Shown here piece after piece: positions 8,295 through 16,179 of a stretch of DNA of 35,318 nucleotides. The stretch is from Phycisphaerae bacterium (GTDB lineage Bacteria > Planctomycetota > Phycisphaerae > Phycisphaerales > SM1A02). The position numbers and the translations under genes are program-made. The stretch is taken from NCBI GenBank assembly GCA_002862305.1, contig PKCS01000075.1, forward strand, positions 1 through 35,318, given 5' to 3'. The notes below the pieces were generated by a model that saw only the letters and a program-made list of their open reading frames with translations, ran no database searches and was not told the origin of the DNA. The number at the start of each line of letters is the position of its first letter. Position 1 is the stretch's first letter.

Positions 8295-9530
8295 ATGATG
8301 CACACCAGCCACATCCGGATCGACCTGGGCGCCATCTCGGGGAATATCCGCGCGATCGGGGAGGCCCTCGCGCCCGGAACCGTGGTCTGCCCGGTCGTAA
8401 AAGCCGATGCATACGGCCTGGGGGCCGATCGGGTGGCGGGCGCGATGGTGGAGGCCGGGGCCCGGCGACTGGCGGTCTTCACCCTCCAGCAGGCCGCCGA
8501 GCTCGAATCCCGGGTCTCAGGGGCGAAAATCCTGGCCCTGATGCCCGTCGAAGAAATTCCAAATGATCCCGGAATTGCCAGACTTATCGCCTCCGGCCGG
8601 CTGGAACTGGTGGTGAGTTCGGTGGCGCAGGCCTCCCGGCTCGGCTCGGTCAGGCTGGGCCGGAGCCTCCCCATCCATGTCGAGGTCGATTGCGGGATGG
8701 GCCGTGGGGGGGTCTCGACCCGCGACGCCCCGGCCTTGCTCGAGGCCATTCGATCCCTGCGTTCCCTCGACCTGGTCGGCGTCTTCACGCACTTCACCGG
8801 TTCGGACCCCGCCGCCGTCGCGGAGCAGGGGGCGCGTTTCGACCGGATGCTGGGCGGGGTGTCCCACCTGCTCGGTCCCCGCGTGCTCAAGCACGCGGCG
8901 AGCAGCGGGCCCTGCTTCACGGATCCCTCGCAGCAACGAGACATGGTCCGCATCGGACTGGGCTGGACGGGCTGGCTTCCCTCGGCCGCGCACCATGAAC
9001 ACGCCCGGGTCGATCCCGGGCTCAGGCCCGCGGTGACCTGGCGCAGCCGGATCGTCCAGGTCCGCGAGCTCGAAGCCGGGTCGACGGTCGGCTATGGATC
9101 CCGCTGGACCGCCCCGGGCCCGACCAGGGTCGGGTTGGTACCGGTCGGGTACGCCCACGGATACCCGACGCTCTCGCCGGATTCACCCGAATCGCACATC
9201 GTGCTCGTCTCGGTGGGCGGCGGGATGCGGGCCGCCCCGGTGGTGGGTGCGATCAGCATGGACCAGCTGGTCGTCGATCTTGGTGGGCTCGAGGGATTCG
9301 ACGCCGGTCGGGATCGCGAGGTGATCCTCCTCTCCGACCAGCTCGATTCGGCCGCGGGCCTCCATGCGATCTCGGCCCGCTGCGGCGTCCCCCCGCACAT
9401 GGTCCTGTCCTCGATGGCGACCGGGATCCCGCGGGTCTACCTGACCGAAGGGATGCCGGCGATCCCTCCGGGGGGCACGATTCACCTGGACGCGACCGGC
9501 GATGCCGGTCGGTCCAAGGCGGTCGGTTGA
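8295..9530 (+). CDS. alr: Alanine racemase
   Basis: A PLP-dependent enzyme interconverting L- and D-alanine, supplying D-Ala for peptidoglycan. The protein is 411 residues. PVVKADAYGLG carries the PLP-binding Lys36; HVEVDCGMGRGG, the HAASSGP stretch, TVGYGSRW (catalytic Tyr from the partner subunit), VPVGYAHGYP and GAISMDQLVVDLG follow in the usual order through the TIM barrel and the C-terminal beta domain. Start ATG 8295 is followed at once by a second ATG; the upstream in-frame extension looks non-coding. Some 50 bases separate it from mqnA, which has its own -10-like box. The C-terminal end (HLDATGDAGRSK) is unconserved. Essential in most walled bacteria unless dadX is present elsewhere. 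Confidence 0.95.
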   Translation: MMHTSHIRIDLGAISGNIRAIGEALAPGTVVCPVVKADAYGLGADRVAGAMVEAGARRLAVFTLQQAAELESRVSGAKILALMPVEEIPNDPGIARLIASGRLELVVSSVAQASRLGSVRLGRSLPIHVEVDCGMGRGGVSTRDAPALLEAIRSLRSLDLVGVFTHFTGSDPAAVAEQGARFDRMLGGVSHLLGPRVLKHAASSGPCFTDPSQQRDMVRIGLGWTGWLPSAAHHEHARVDPGLRPAVTWRSRIVQVRELEAGSTVGYGSRWTAPGPTRVGLVPVGYAHGYPTLSPDSPESHIVLVSVGGGMRAAPVVGAISMDQLVVDLGGLEGFDAGRDREVILLSDQLDSAAGLHAISARCGVPPHMVLSSMATGIPRVYLTEGMPAIPPGGTIHLDATGDAGRSKAVG

Positions 9531-9570
9531 AGCTTCGGGATCCGATGCACACCGGCCGGGGTTGACGGAC

Positions 9571-9576
9571 TAGAAT
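9571..9576 (+). promoter_or_regulatory. -10-like TAGAAT 6 nt before mqnA start
   Basis: TAGAAT ends six bases before the mqnA ATG at 9583, and no Shine-Dalgarno lies between. This spacing would place transcription initiation at or next to the start codon, giving a leaderless mRNA. No good -35 is seen at 16-18 bp. Confidence 0.4.
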
Positions 9577-9582
9577 CGGGGC

Positions 9583-10464
9583 ATGACCACCGTTTCCGCC
9601 CTCACCTGCGATGCCAGGCCCTCCCTGGGTCTTCCCGGGGAACCGCTGCAGCCCGGTGATCCCCTCACCATCGGCTTCGTCAGCTACCTGAATACCCTGC
9701 CGCTGGTGGGTGGACTCGAGCGGGTCGAGGGGCTGCGCCTCGCCCCCACGGTCCCGGCGGACCAGGTCGGTCTTCTTGAATCCGAGAGGGTGGACGTCGC
9801 CCTCTGCTCCGTGGTGGACCTCGTGCGTTCGTCCGCCCCGCTCTGCGTCCTTCCCGTGGGCATGCTGGGCTGCGAGGGCCCCACCCTCACCGTGCGCCTG
9901 TTCTCGCGGTGCCCACTCGACCGGCTCACCGAGGTCCACTGTGACTGCGACAGCCACACCTCGGTGCGGCTGCTGAGCGTGCTGCTCCGGGAGATGAAGG
10001 GCATCGAGCCCCGGATACGGACCTTCGATCCCCGAAGCGAGTTCGACGTCACCCGGGCGGAGGCCTTCCTCCTGATCGGCGACAAGGTCATGAACAACAC
10101 CCTGCCGCTCGAGTTCCAGGAGCACCAGCTCGACCTCGGGGAGGCGTGGTTCACCCTGACGGGGGAGCCGTTCGTGTTCGCCACGTGGATGTGCCGGCAG
10201 GACGGTTCCGAGGAGGCGAAGGACCGGGTGCGTCGGATCGCGACCCTCCTGGACCGGACCCGCCGACGCAACCGCCAACGGATCAACCAGTTCGCCCTCG
10301 AGCATTCCGAACGATTCAAGTGGGATTCGCCGGGGACCGCCCGCGGCTACCTCGAGGACCTGCTGAGGTTCGACTTCACGGACGAGGCCCGTCGGGGCAT
10401 GACCAGGTTCCTGAGGCTCTCCGAGGGCTTCGAAGGCGAGATTCCGGTGTTCGACTGGAACTGA
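9583..10464 (+). CDS. mqnA: Chorismate dehydratase (futalosine menaquinone pathway)
   Basis: MqnA converts chorismate to 3-enolpyruvoyl-benzoate, opening the futalosine route to menaquinone. The hallmark IGFVSYLNTLPLVGGL follows an unconserved ~28-residue N-terminal extension; ERVDVALCSVVDLVRS, LTVRLFSRCPL, DSHTSVRLLSVLL, FLLIGDKVMNN and DLGEAWFTLTGEPFVFATWM are all family features of this periplasmic-binding-protein-like fold, which acts in the cytoplasm. Length (293) is slightly over the norm because of the N-terminal extension. The other mqn genes are not in this window. The stop codon lies three bases before the start of the next gene, implying co-transcription and translational coupling with the sigma-4-like protein. 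Confidence 0.92.
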   Translation: MTTVSALTCDARPSLGLPGEPLQPGDPLTIGFVSYLNTLPLVGGLERVEGLRLAPTVPADQVGLLESERVDVALCSVVDLVRSSAPLCVLPVGMLGCEGPTLTVRLFSRCPLDRLTEVHCDCDSHTSVRLLSVLLREMKGIEPRIRTFDPRSEFDVTRAEAFLLIGDKVMNNTLPLEFQEHQLDLGEAWFTLTGEPFVFATWMCRQDGSEEAKDRVRRIATLLDRTRRRNRQRINQFALEHSERFKWDSPGTARGYLEDLLRFDFTDEARRGMTRFLRLSEGFEGEIPVFDWN

Positions 10465-10467
10465 TCG

Positions 10468-12096
10468 ATGGGGCGCACGGCACTCCTCAAGACCATGGCC
10501 GTCGAGCAGGTGATGGATTCGGTCCAGGCGGAATCCCCCGGTGCGATCCGACCGATCATCCTGTTGGCGATCGAGTTGCTGGAATCGATCGATCCCGGGG
10601 CGGACTATCCCTCGGAATTCGTGGTGTGGAGGCTGACCGGAGCCCGGGAGGCGGTGGCCGAGGAGTCGATCCCCGGCCTGCTCCTGCGTCGGGAGCTCGG
10701 GGTGCTCATCCAGCGCGCGAGCGCACGCGTGCCGCTCCCCGCGGAGACGGTCGAGGGCGGAGCGCGTGAGCTCCATGCCGCCGCCTCCGGCATCGGGGTC
10801 TCGGTCAGGACCCTGCAACGCTGGCGGGACCAGGGCCTCGTGATCGAGCACTTCCGCTTCCCCGACGGTCAGGTCCGTCTCGGGGTCTCCGGGGGGGCGC
10901 TGTCGCGGTTCAGGGAGTCCGATCCGCAACGGTTCGCGAGGGCGGCGGGCTTCACTCGAATGGATGCCAGCGAGGAGCGCCGGCTCACCGAGGCCGCGGA
11001 CGCCCTGGTCGCCGATGGGGCGTCTCCGAACCAGGCTGCCCTCCACGTCGCAGCCTCCAGTCCGCGTGCGCACGAGACGATCCGGCAGCTGATGCGCCGC
11101 CGCAGGGGTCAGACGGGACCGATCACCGGCGCAGGCGGACGGGTCACGGACCACGAACGCCAGCTGGTCCTGAACGCCTGGCAGCGGGGGGTCGCCATCG
11201 AACGCGTCGCCAGCCGACTCGGTCGGAGTCTCGGGGCGGTCCGGCGGATCGGGGCCGAGGTGCGGGCCGATCGGCTGCGGGCGATCAGTCCCCAGTGGAT
11301 CCGGTTCCCGGTCTTCGCGGATCCGGAAGCCGAGCGCATCCTGCTGGAGGCTCCGCGCATCCGGGAGCAGCCCGGTCCCGTGGACGCCTCGTCGATTTCC
11401 GGGCTCCTCGCCGCGGGCGGCGAGGATGCCGACATCCTCGAGTCCATGCTGATCCCCGCGATGCACCTCCAGCGATGCCTTGCCGCCGGGCGAATCGCTT
11501 CACTGGGCCGCTCGCCGGCCGACGCGCGGCTGGACGAGATCGAGACCGAACTCCGGCGCGCGGACCGGCTCCGGATGCGTGCCGGCCGGGCCGTCATCGG
11601 GACCGCGCTGGCGCGCCTCCAGCAGGCGGAGGGGGTCGCCGCCACCGAAGCGGCCGAGCCGGAACTCGCGGCGCGGCTGGCGTTCTGCGTCGAGGTCGTG
11701 GACCAGGTCCTCGACCGATTCGATCCCCGGGCGCGCGGTGACCTCGAACCGCGCCTCGAGCGACGGGTCGCCCTGGAGACCGACAAGCAGATCGCCCTGC
11801 ACGAACGAACGGGTGCCCGGTCCCCGGGTTCCCGGCCGGGACCCGGTCGAACGACCGACCTGCTGGTCCGACTCGAGCCGCTGAGGCGATGGCTGGGGCT
11901 TCCTCCCTTCCTGGCCGCCCGGCTGGATCGACTTCCCCGATCGCAGCGGGGCCTGCTCGAGGACCGGTTCGGTCTGGGCCGCTCCCGGCCGCAGTCACTT
12001 TCGGGGCTCGCCTCGCGGCTCGGGACCACGTCACGCGACGTCCAGCAGCGCCTGCGGGCGTCGATGTCGTCCCTGAGGGCGGCGAAGGTGGATTGA
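10468..12096 (+). CDS. Multi-HTH protein with sigma-70 region 4-like C-terminus
   Basis: I do not recognise this 542-residue protein as a named family. The last 60 residues (about 483-542) closely follow sigma-70 region 4: LPRSQRGLLEDRFGLG, then SLSGLASRLGTTSRDVQQRLRA, then SSLRAA, the layout of the -35-recognition helix-turn-helix. Sigma regions 2.1-2.4 and a core-binding FDP..G pattern are not visible. Instead there are further helix-turn-helix-like segments at about 101-145 (VSVRTLQRWRDQGLV, MerR/excisionase-like), 170-212 and 228-270 (IERVASRLGRSLGAVRRI). The middle (about 285-480) is helical, Arg/Ala/Glu-rich and without a familiar motif. It is coupled to mqnA (3 nt gap) and convergent with rpsI. 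It may be a very diverged sigma factor, a sigma-derived regulator or a nucleoid protein. Base composition matches the neighbours. Confidence 0.6.
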   Translation: MGRTALLKTMAVEQVMDSVQAESPGAIRPIILLAIELLESIDPGADYPSEFVVWRLTGAREAVAEESIPGLLLRRELGVLIQRASARVPLPAETVEGGARELHAAASGIGVSVRTLQRWRDQGLVIEHFRFPDGQVRLGVSGGALSRFRESDPQRFARAAGFTRMDASEERRLTEAADALVADGASPNQAALHVAASSPRAHETIRQLMRRRRGQTGPITGAGGRVTDHERQLVLNAWQRGVAIERVASRLGRSLGAVRRIGAEVRADRLRAISPQWIRFPVFADPEAERILLEAPRIREQPGPVDASSISGLLAAGGEDADILESMLIPAMHLQRCLAAGRIASLGRSPADARLDEIETELRRADRLRMRAGRAVIGTALARLQQAEGVAATEAAEPELAARLAFCVEVVDQVLDRFDPRARGDLEPRLERRVALETDKQIALHERTGARSPGSRPGPGRTTDLLVRLEPLRRWLGLPPFLAARLDRLPRSQRGLLEDRFGLGRSRPQSLSGLASRLGTTSRDVQQRLRASMSSLRAAKVD

Positions 12097-12107
12097 AGTC
12101 GGTCGGT

Positions 12108-12605
12108 TCAGCGCTTGGAGAACTGGAAGCGCCGACGGGCTCCGGCCTGTCCGTACTTCTTGCGCTCGACTTCCCGCGCGTCACGGGTGAGGAATCCGTT
12201 GTCGCGGAGGATGGGCTCGAGCGAAGGGTCGTACTTGAACAGTGCACGGCCGAGTCCGAGGATGATGGCGCCGGCCTGACCCATGAAGCCACCGCCGCGA
12301 GCATTCACGAAGATGTCGACCGCATCAAGGGTCCCGGTCTTCTCCAGGACGTTCCTGATGTTCTTGAGGTCGCGCTCCTCGGAGAAGTAGTTCTCGAGAT
12401 CCCGGTCGTTGACCTTGAACGAGCCCGAGCCGGACTTGATCCGGACCCTGGCCACCGCGGTCTTGCGTCGCCCGGTCCCGCGCCACCAGCCGTGGGCGTC
12501 CGGTCCGGACGGAGCCGGCGCCGGCGCCGCCTCGACGGCGGCCGCCGAGGGCATCTCGGTGGGGGAGGTGGGTTCCAGGGACTCGTTCGCGGGATCTTCG
12601 ATCAT
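12108..12605 (-). CDS. rpsI: 30S ribosomal protein S9
   Basis: S9 sits in the head of the small subunit, its C-terminal tail reaching the P-site tRNA. The conserved body starts at GTGRRKTAVARVRIKSGSG and continues through VNARGGGFMGQAGAIILGLGRAL and LTRDAREVERKKYGQAGARRRFQFSKR, the last Lys-Arg pair being the tRNA-contacting tail. At 165 residues it is longer than the usual ~130 because of an Ala/Pro/Glu-rich N-terminal extension of about 40 residues. Met 12605 has only a weak GAG upstream; an internal start is possible but no Met lies near the core. It follows rplM by 17 bp, the conserved L13-S9 pair. Confidence 0.97.
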   Translation of the reverse strand: MIEDPANESLEPTSPTEMPSAAAVEAAPAPAPSGPDAHGWWRGTGRRKTAVARVRIKSGSGSFKVNDRDLENYFSEERDLKNIRNVLEKTGTLDAVDIFVNARGGGFMGQAGAIILGLGRALFKYDPSLEPILRDNGFLTRDAREVERKKYGQAGARRRFQFSKR

Positions 12606-12622
12606 GGGTTGCTCGATGTTGC

Positions 12623-13060
12623 TCAGTTGATTTCCAGGGCGACGGGCTGCTGGGCCTGGTGGGGATGCTGGTCACCGACGTAGACGTGCAGCTTCTTGGC
12701 CATCTGCCTTCCGAGACGACCCTTGGGGAGCATGCGCGTGATCGCCTTCTCGACGACCCGCTCGGGATGCCGTTCCATCAGGGATTCGTAGGACTCGACC
12801 TTCTGCCCCCCCGGGTAGCCGCTGAAGCGCTGCATCGTCTTCTGCTGCGCCTTGCGACCGGTCAGGACCACCTGCTCCGCGTTCGTGATGATCACGCAGT
12901 CCCCGGTGTCGACGTGGGGGGTGTATTCAGGACGGTGCTTGCCCATGAGGATGGTCGCCACCTCGGTCGCGATCCGTCCAAGCACCTTCCCCCGGGCGTC
13001 GAGGTGGTGCCATGTCTTGTCGAGTTCGCCGGTCTTGGCGAAAGTGGTCTGTCTGGGCAT
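12623..13060 (-). CDS. rplM: 50S ribosomal protein L13
   Basis: L13 is an early-assembly protein of the large subunit. The 145-residue sequence is standard: TWHHLDARGKVLGRIATEVA, LMGKHRPEYTPHVDTGDCVIITNA, KTMQRFSGYPGG, and MLPKGRLGRQMAKKLHVYVGDQHPHQAQQP. The start at 13060 is supported by a GGAAG Shine-Dalgarno six bases upstream and by the family's usual N-terminus; the frame stays open upstream but loses similarity. It is the first gene of rplM-rpsI and has a readable promoter about 70 bp upstream. Confidence 0.97.
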   Translation of the reverse strand: MPRQTTFAKTGELDKTWHHLDARGKVLGRIATEVATILMGKHRPEYTPHVDTGDCVIITNAEQVVLTGRKAQQKTMQRFSGYPGGQKVESYESLMERHPERVVEKAITRMLPKGRLGRQMAKKLHVYVGDQHPHQAQQPVALEIN

Positions 13061-13130
13061 CTGAGGCTTCCTGGAAGGATTCGCCGTCGGAACTTCGTCG
13101 ACCGAACATACGGCTCGGAGCGAATCGGCA

Positions 13131-13158
13131 AGGATAGTCTCCGCCCCTGCCGTGTCAA
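13131..13158 (-). promoter_or_regulatory. Promoter of rplM-rpsI
   Basis: On the minus strand a perfect TTGACA (13153-13158) is followed after 16 bp by TATCCT (13131-13136), giving a leader of about 60-65 nt to the rplM ATG. This is a good housekeeping-type promoter for a ribosomal-protein operon. Confidence 0.6.
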
Positions 13159-13197
13159 GCTGCAGCCCCCGCCGTACCCCGTCCGAGCTGGTCCCGG

Positions 13198-13203
13198 TAG
13201 GCT
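13198..13203 (+). promoter_or_regulatory. -10-like TAGGCT 6 nt before CPBP protease start
   Basis: TAGGCT ends exactly six bases before ATG 13210, the same arrangement as at mqnA and thiE. It favours ATG 13210 over the in-frame GTG at 13204, since the GTG would abut the box. Confidence 0.35.
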
Positions 13204-13209
13204 GTGGGC

Positions 13210-14655
13210 ATGCCTGCCGCGCCCTCGTCACCTCCTGCCCCGCCGCCCCCTCCACCGGGTCCCCTCGGCGAGCCATCGGCCCCTTCATCCGCCCTTCCGG
13301 GCGTGTTCTCGAATCCCCTGACGCACTTTGGCGCCTGGCTCGCGGTCCTGACCATGGTCGCCACCCTCGTGCTCCTCGGCCTGCTGGGCACCCAGGCCCC
13401 GCCTGCGGAAGCCCCGGACGCGACCCCCTCCCTCGACGTCCAGTTCGTCCTCTCGGGAAAGGTGATTATCGGAGCCCATGATCTGGGGGTTCCCGCCGAG
13501 CTGCTCGTCCCCCAGATCGAGGCCCTGCAGCCGAAACGTCTCGAGGAACGTCTCGCGGTGGTCATCATCGAGAGCCGGGTCGTGGGTCCCGAGGCCGCGG
13601 TCCTCGCCCTGGAGCGGCTGCAGGCCGAGGAGGCGGGGGAGTCGCCCGAGCCGACCCTCCTCGACGAGGTCTCGAGGCTGGTCTTCGACCTCGCCTCGAG
13701 TCGACGGGCCTCCCCGCCCTCGGGAGAGCGACGCGCCCGCCTCGAGCGGGCGCTGCCGTTCCTCGGTCCGTACCTGATCGCCTCCGCCACCGACGACCGC
13801 GTCGAGCTGGATCGGCTCGACGGCATGGCCGTCCGTTCCCTGCTGGTGCTGGTCGGATTCGCCGGGTGGTACGCCGGAGCGTTCCTCTGCGGACTCCTGG
13901 CGCTGGTCATCGTGGTGGTGAAGTCGTGCTCCGGACGCCTGCAGCATCTCTTGCGGCCGGAACGTGGCCGGGGAAGCGTCTACCTCGAGACCTTCGGGCT
14001 CTGGATGGTGGTGTTCTTCGGACTGTCGGTGGTGCTGGGGCAGCTCGCGATCGTCGGCTCGCTGCTTTCCTTCTTCGGCAGCCTGCTCGTGCTGGTCTGG
14101 CCGAGGCTCCGGGGGATCGGATTCCACCTGGTCTGGACCGACCTCGGGCTTCATCGCGCGAATCCCCTGAAGGAACTCCTCCTCGGGGTCGTGGTCTACA
14201 CCATGGCCATCCCGCTGCTGGTGGTGGGCCTGGTGCTCTCGCTGGCCATCGGGGGGGCGCTGAAGCTGGTCTTCGACTACGAGTCCGCCCCCTCCCATCC
14301 GGTCACCGAGATGCTCGGTGGGTCGGCGCTGGAGCTCCTGATGGTGTACCTCGTGGCCTGCGTCGCGGCCCCGGTGGTCGAGGAGATCGCCTTTCGGGGC
14401 GTCCTGTACCGGTACCTCCGGGACGTGACCGGGCGGATGGGATTCATCGCCAGCTTTGGTGCCTCGGCCCTCTTCTCGAGCGTGGTCTTCGCCGCGATCC
14501 ACCCCCAGGGGCTGGTATTCATCCCGGTGCTGTCGGCACTGGCCGTCGCGTTCTGCATCGGGCGCGAGTGGCGAGGGTCGCTGATCTCGCCGATGGTCGC
14601 CCATGCCCTGAACAACGCGGTCACCATCACCCTGGGCACGATGCTGCTCGGCTGA
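13210..14655 (+). CDS. CPBP-family intramembrane metalloprotease
   Basis: A predicted polytopic membrane protease of the CAAX/Rce1-like CPBP (Abi) family, 481 residues. After a Pro-rich cytoplasmic N-terminus comes a first membrane helix (WLAVLTMVATLVLLGLLG), then a roughly 130-residue soluble domain rich in Glu and Arg, then at least six membrane helices. The protease core holds EEIAFRGVLYRYL (the paired Glu of motif 1), FAAIHPQGLVF (His, motif 2/3) and SPMVAHALNNA (motif 4), all as expected for an active enzyme. The large extramembrane insertion between the first two helices is the part I cannot assign. Substrate unknown; relatives mature peptides or confer immunity to bacteriocins. It is divergent from rplM and ends 7 bp from the convergent HNH gene. 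Confidence 0.85.
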   Translation: MPAAPSSPPAPPPPPPGPLGEPSAPSSALPGVFSNPLTHFGAWLAVLTMVATLVLLGLLGTQAPPAEAPDATPSLDVQFVLSGKVIIGAHDLGVPAELLVPQIEALQPKRLEERLAVVIIESRVVGPEAAVLALERLQAEEAGESPEPTLLDEVSRLVFDLASSRRASPPSGERRARLERALPFLGPYLIASATDDRVELDRLDGMAVRSLLVLVGFAGWYAGAFLCGLLALVIVVVKSCSGRLQHLLRPERGRGSVYLETFGLWMVVFFGLSVVLGQLAIVGSLLSFFGSLLVLVWPRLRGIGFHLVWTDLGLHRANPLKELLLGVVVYTMAIPLLVVGLVLSLAIGGALKLVFDYESAPSHPVTEMLGGSALELLMVYLVACVAAPVVEEIAFRGVLYRYLRDVTGRMGFIASFGASALFSSVVFAAIHPQGLVFIPVLSALAVAFCIGREWRGSLISPMVAHALNNAVTITLGTMLLG

Positions 14656-14662
14656 ACCGGTC

Positions 14663-15310
14663 CTAGGCGAGTTCGATCGTCCAGTACGCCTCGTCGATGA
14701 AGGCCTTCCACGACTGGTAGCGGCGCGAACCCACCCGGAGCCTGATCGCCGGGTTCAAGCGGGGCTTGACCGGCCGACGGATCAGCTTCATGCGCGCCTG
14801 CTTCGGGGTCCGCCCACCCTTCCGGGCGTTGCAGCGAACGCATGCGCAGACCAGGTTGTCCCATGCATCCTCGCCACCCTGGACCCGGGGGATGACGTGA
14901 TCGAGCGACAGTTCCTTGGTCGAGAACCTGCCCCCGCAGTACTGGCACGAATTCTCGTCCCGGGCGTAGATGTTCCGCCGGTTCAAGCGGATGTCCTGGC
15001 TCGGCCTGCGGTCGTAGGAGAAGAGTCGGATGATCTTCGGCACCGCGAGGGTCATGCTCGGGGTCCTGACCCACTCGTGCTGTTCGGACTCGAATTCCCG
15101 CTGGAGCTCGGCGATGTCCGTCCAGGAGCTGAAGTCGTAGTTCCTGAAGTTCCCCTCCTCGAGGGAGATCACCTCGGCAACGCTCTTGGCGAGCAGGGTG
15201 AACGCCCGCCGGGCGTCGACGATCCTGATCGCGGAATAGACCCGGTTCAGGACCAGGACCCGTGCGTCCAACGGGCTCGCACCTGAAGGGTTGGTCTCGA
15301 TCGAGCTCAT
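14663..15310 (-). CDS. HNH endonuclease domain protein
   Basis: A 215-residue chromosomal HNH protein. The zinc-finger nuclease core is intact: CQYCGGRF, the catalytic DH in SLDHVIPRVQGG, the Asn in WDNLVCACVRCNARKGG with the second Cys pair. The N-terminal 100 residues (VLVLNRVYSAIRIVDARRAFTLL...) are the conserved companion domain found in this widespread bacterial HNH family, whose biological role is not established. Start 15310 has GGAGG six bases upstream and a clear promoter. The gene stands alone, with no intein, intron or restriction neighbour, so a homing or mobile role is not supported here. Confidence 0.88.
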   Translation of the reverse strand: MSSIETNPSGASPLDARVLVLNRVYSAIRIVDARRAFTLLAKSVAEVISLEEGNFRNYDFSSWTDIAELQREFESEQHEWVRTPSMTLAVPKIIRLFSYDRRPSQDIRLNRRNIYARDENSCQYCGGRFSTKELSLDHVIPRVQGGEDAWDNLVCACVRCNARKGGRTPKQARMKLIRRPVKPRLNPAIRLRVGSRRYQSWKAFIDEAYWTIELA

Positions 15311-15353
15311 TCGGATCCTCCGTGAACCACAGTGTCGATCATCATCCGCTCGA

Positions 15354-15382
15354 AGTCTAGGATTCCCCCGAAGCGTTGGCAA
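15354..15382 (-). promoter_or_regulatory. Promoter of the HNH gene
   Basis: On the minus strand TTGCCA (15377-15382), 17 bp spacer, TAGACT (15354-15359). The predicted start site is near 15347, leaving a leader of about 37 nt that includes the GGAGG ribosome-binding site. Confidence 0.55.
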
Positions 15383-15446
15383 TTCAGTGCCATCGGATGA
15401 AGTTCGTGCAAGGTTCCCGGCCCCTGCGGCCTCTCTGGAGGTTCGG

Positions 15447-16148
15447 TCAGGCCCGCAGCCACTCGAGCTGCGCCTCGAGATTGCCGGGTCGGAGCACCAC
15501 CGGCCTGTCCTCCGGCCAGTGCCTGCGGACCGCCTCCCGGAGCATCGCCTTGTCGAGCACTCCCTCCCCGAAGTCGACCGGGACCAGGTTCTCGTGCACC
15601 GGGTCCACCGCCAGGTCCTCGAGGAACAGGAAGCTCGCCGCCTGTGAAAGGGTCGAGAAGCTCCGCTCCAGGTGATCCTCGAGGGTGTCCAGCATCGACG
15701 GCACCAGGAGGCTTGCCGGGGCGAGCGCGACCTCGAGCGCACCTCCCTGGTTCGCGCGGACCAGGTTGATCGTTCCCTGCACGTCGCTCAGCACGTGCCG
15801 GGCGTGCGGGACGAGACACAGGCTGCGGCCGGTCGCCTCGAACTGGGGCAGCACCTCGCGGAGCATCCCCTCCAGGGCCTCGGCCCCCGGGCTCATCCAG
15901 TTGTGCGGGTGCGCCGCGAAGAGGTCCTCGTCCCCGGCCAGGGTCCCGCTCCAGCAGGCCACCCGTTCTCCGGGGAGATCGAGGTCCACCAGCCAGTGCC
16001 CCGACAGTGGATTGCCGCCCACGAAGCTGAAGAGCACCTTCGAGGGATCCTCCGTGGAGAGGGCGATCGACTCGCACGCGGGGGGGTCGACCCCCGCGAT
16101 GCCCGCCACGGTCCGTGCCTCGTGCAGGACGTAGAGGTCCATGGTCAT
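15447..16148 (-). CDS. Hypothetical protein, possibly sugar-isomerase-like TIM barrel
   Basis: A 233-residue cytoplasmic protein without a family I can name firmly. Its layout recalls the xylose-isomerase-like/AP-endonuclease-2 TIM barrel: a HNWMSPGAEALEGMLREVLP block followed by a strand-helix SLCLVPHARHVLSDVQGTINL, a strand with ALAPASLL, LFLEDL, and near the end VPVDFGEGVLDKAMLREAV, which matches the P.G.G.vd pattern in those enzymes. The usual metal-binding Glu/His set is not obviously complete, so it may be a degenerate or short version. It follows rplS by 31 bp in the rpsP-trmD-rplS unit; no strong Shine-Dalgarno is seen. Met 16142 is a close alternative start. Confidence 0.6.
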   Translation of the reverse strand: MTMDLYVLHEARTVAGIAGVDPPACESIALSTEDPSKVLFSFVGGNPLSGHWLVDLDLPGERVACWSGTLAGDEDLFAAHPHNWMSPGAEALEGMLREVLPQFEATGRSLCLVPHARHVLSDVQGTINLVRANQGGALEVALAPASLLVPSMLDTLEDHLERSFSTLSQAASFLFLEDLAVDPVHENLVPVDFGEGVLDKAMLREAVRRHWPEDRPVVLRPGNLEAQLEWLRA

Positions 16149-16179
16149 CGCACCCCGGGCTCGATGCCGGCTTGGTGAC

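Noticed and set aside
9253-11466. 737-codon minus-strand open frame
   Set aside because: Antisense to alr, mqnA and the sigma-4-like gene, which show real protein features; this frame does not.
14663-15310. HNH gene as a sign of a mobile intron, intein or restriction system
   Set aside because: It belongs to a widespread stand-alone chromosomal HNH family, has its own promoter and no mobile or methylase neighbours.
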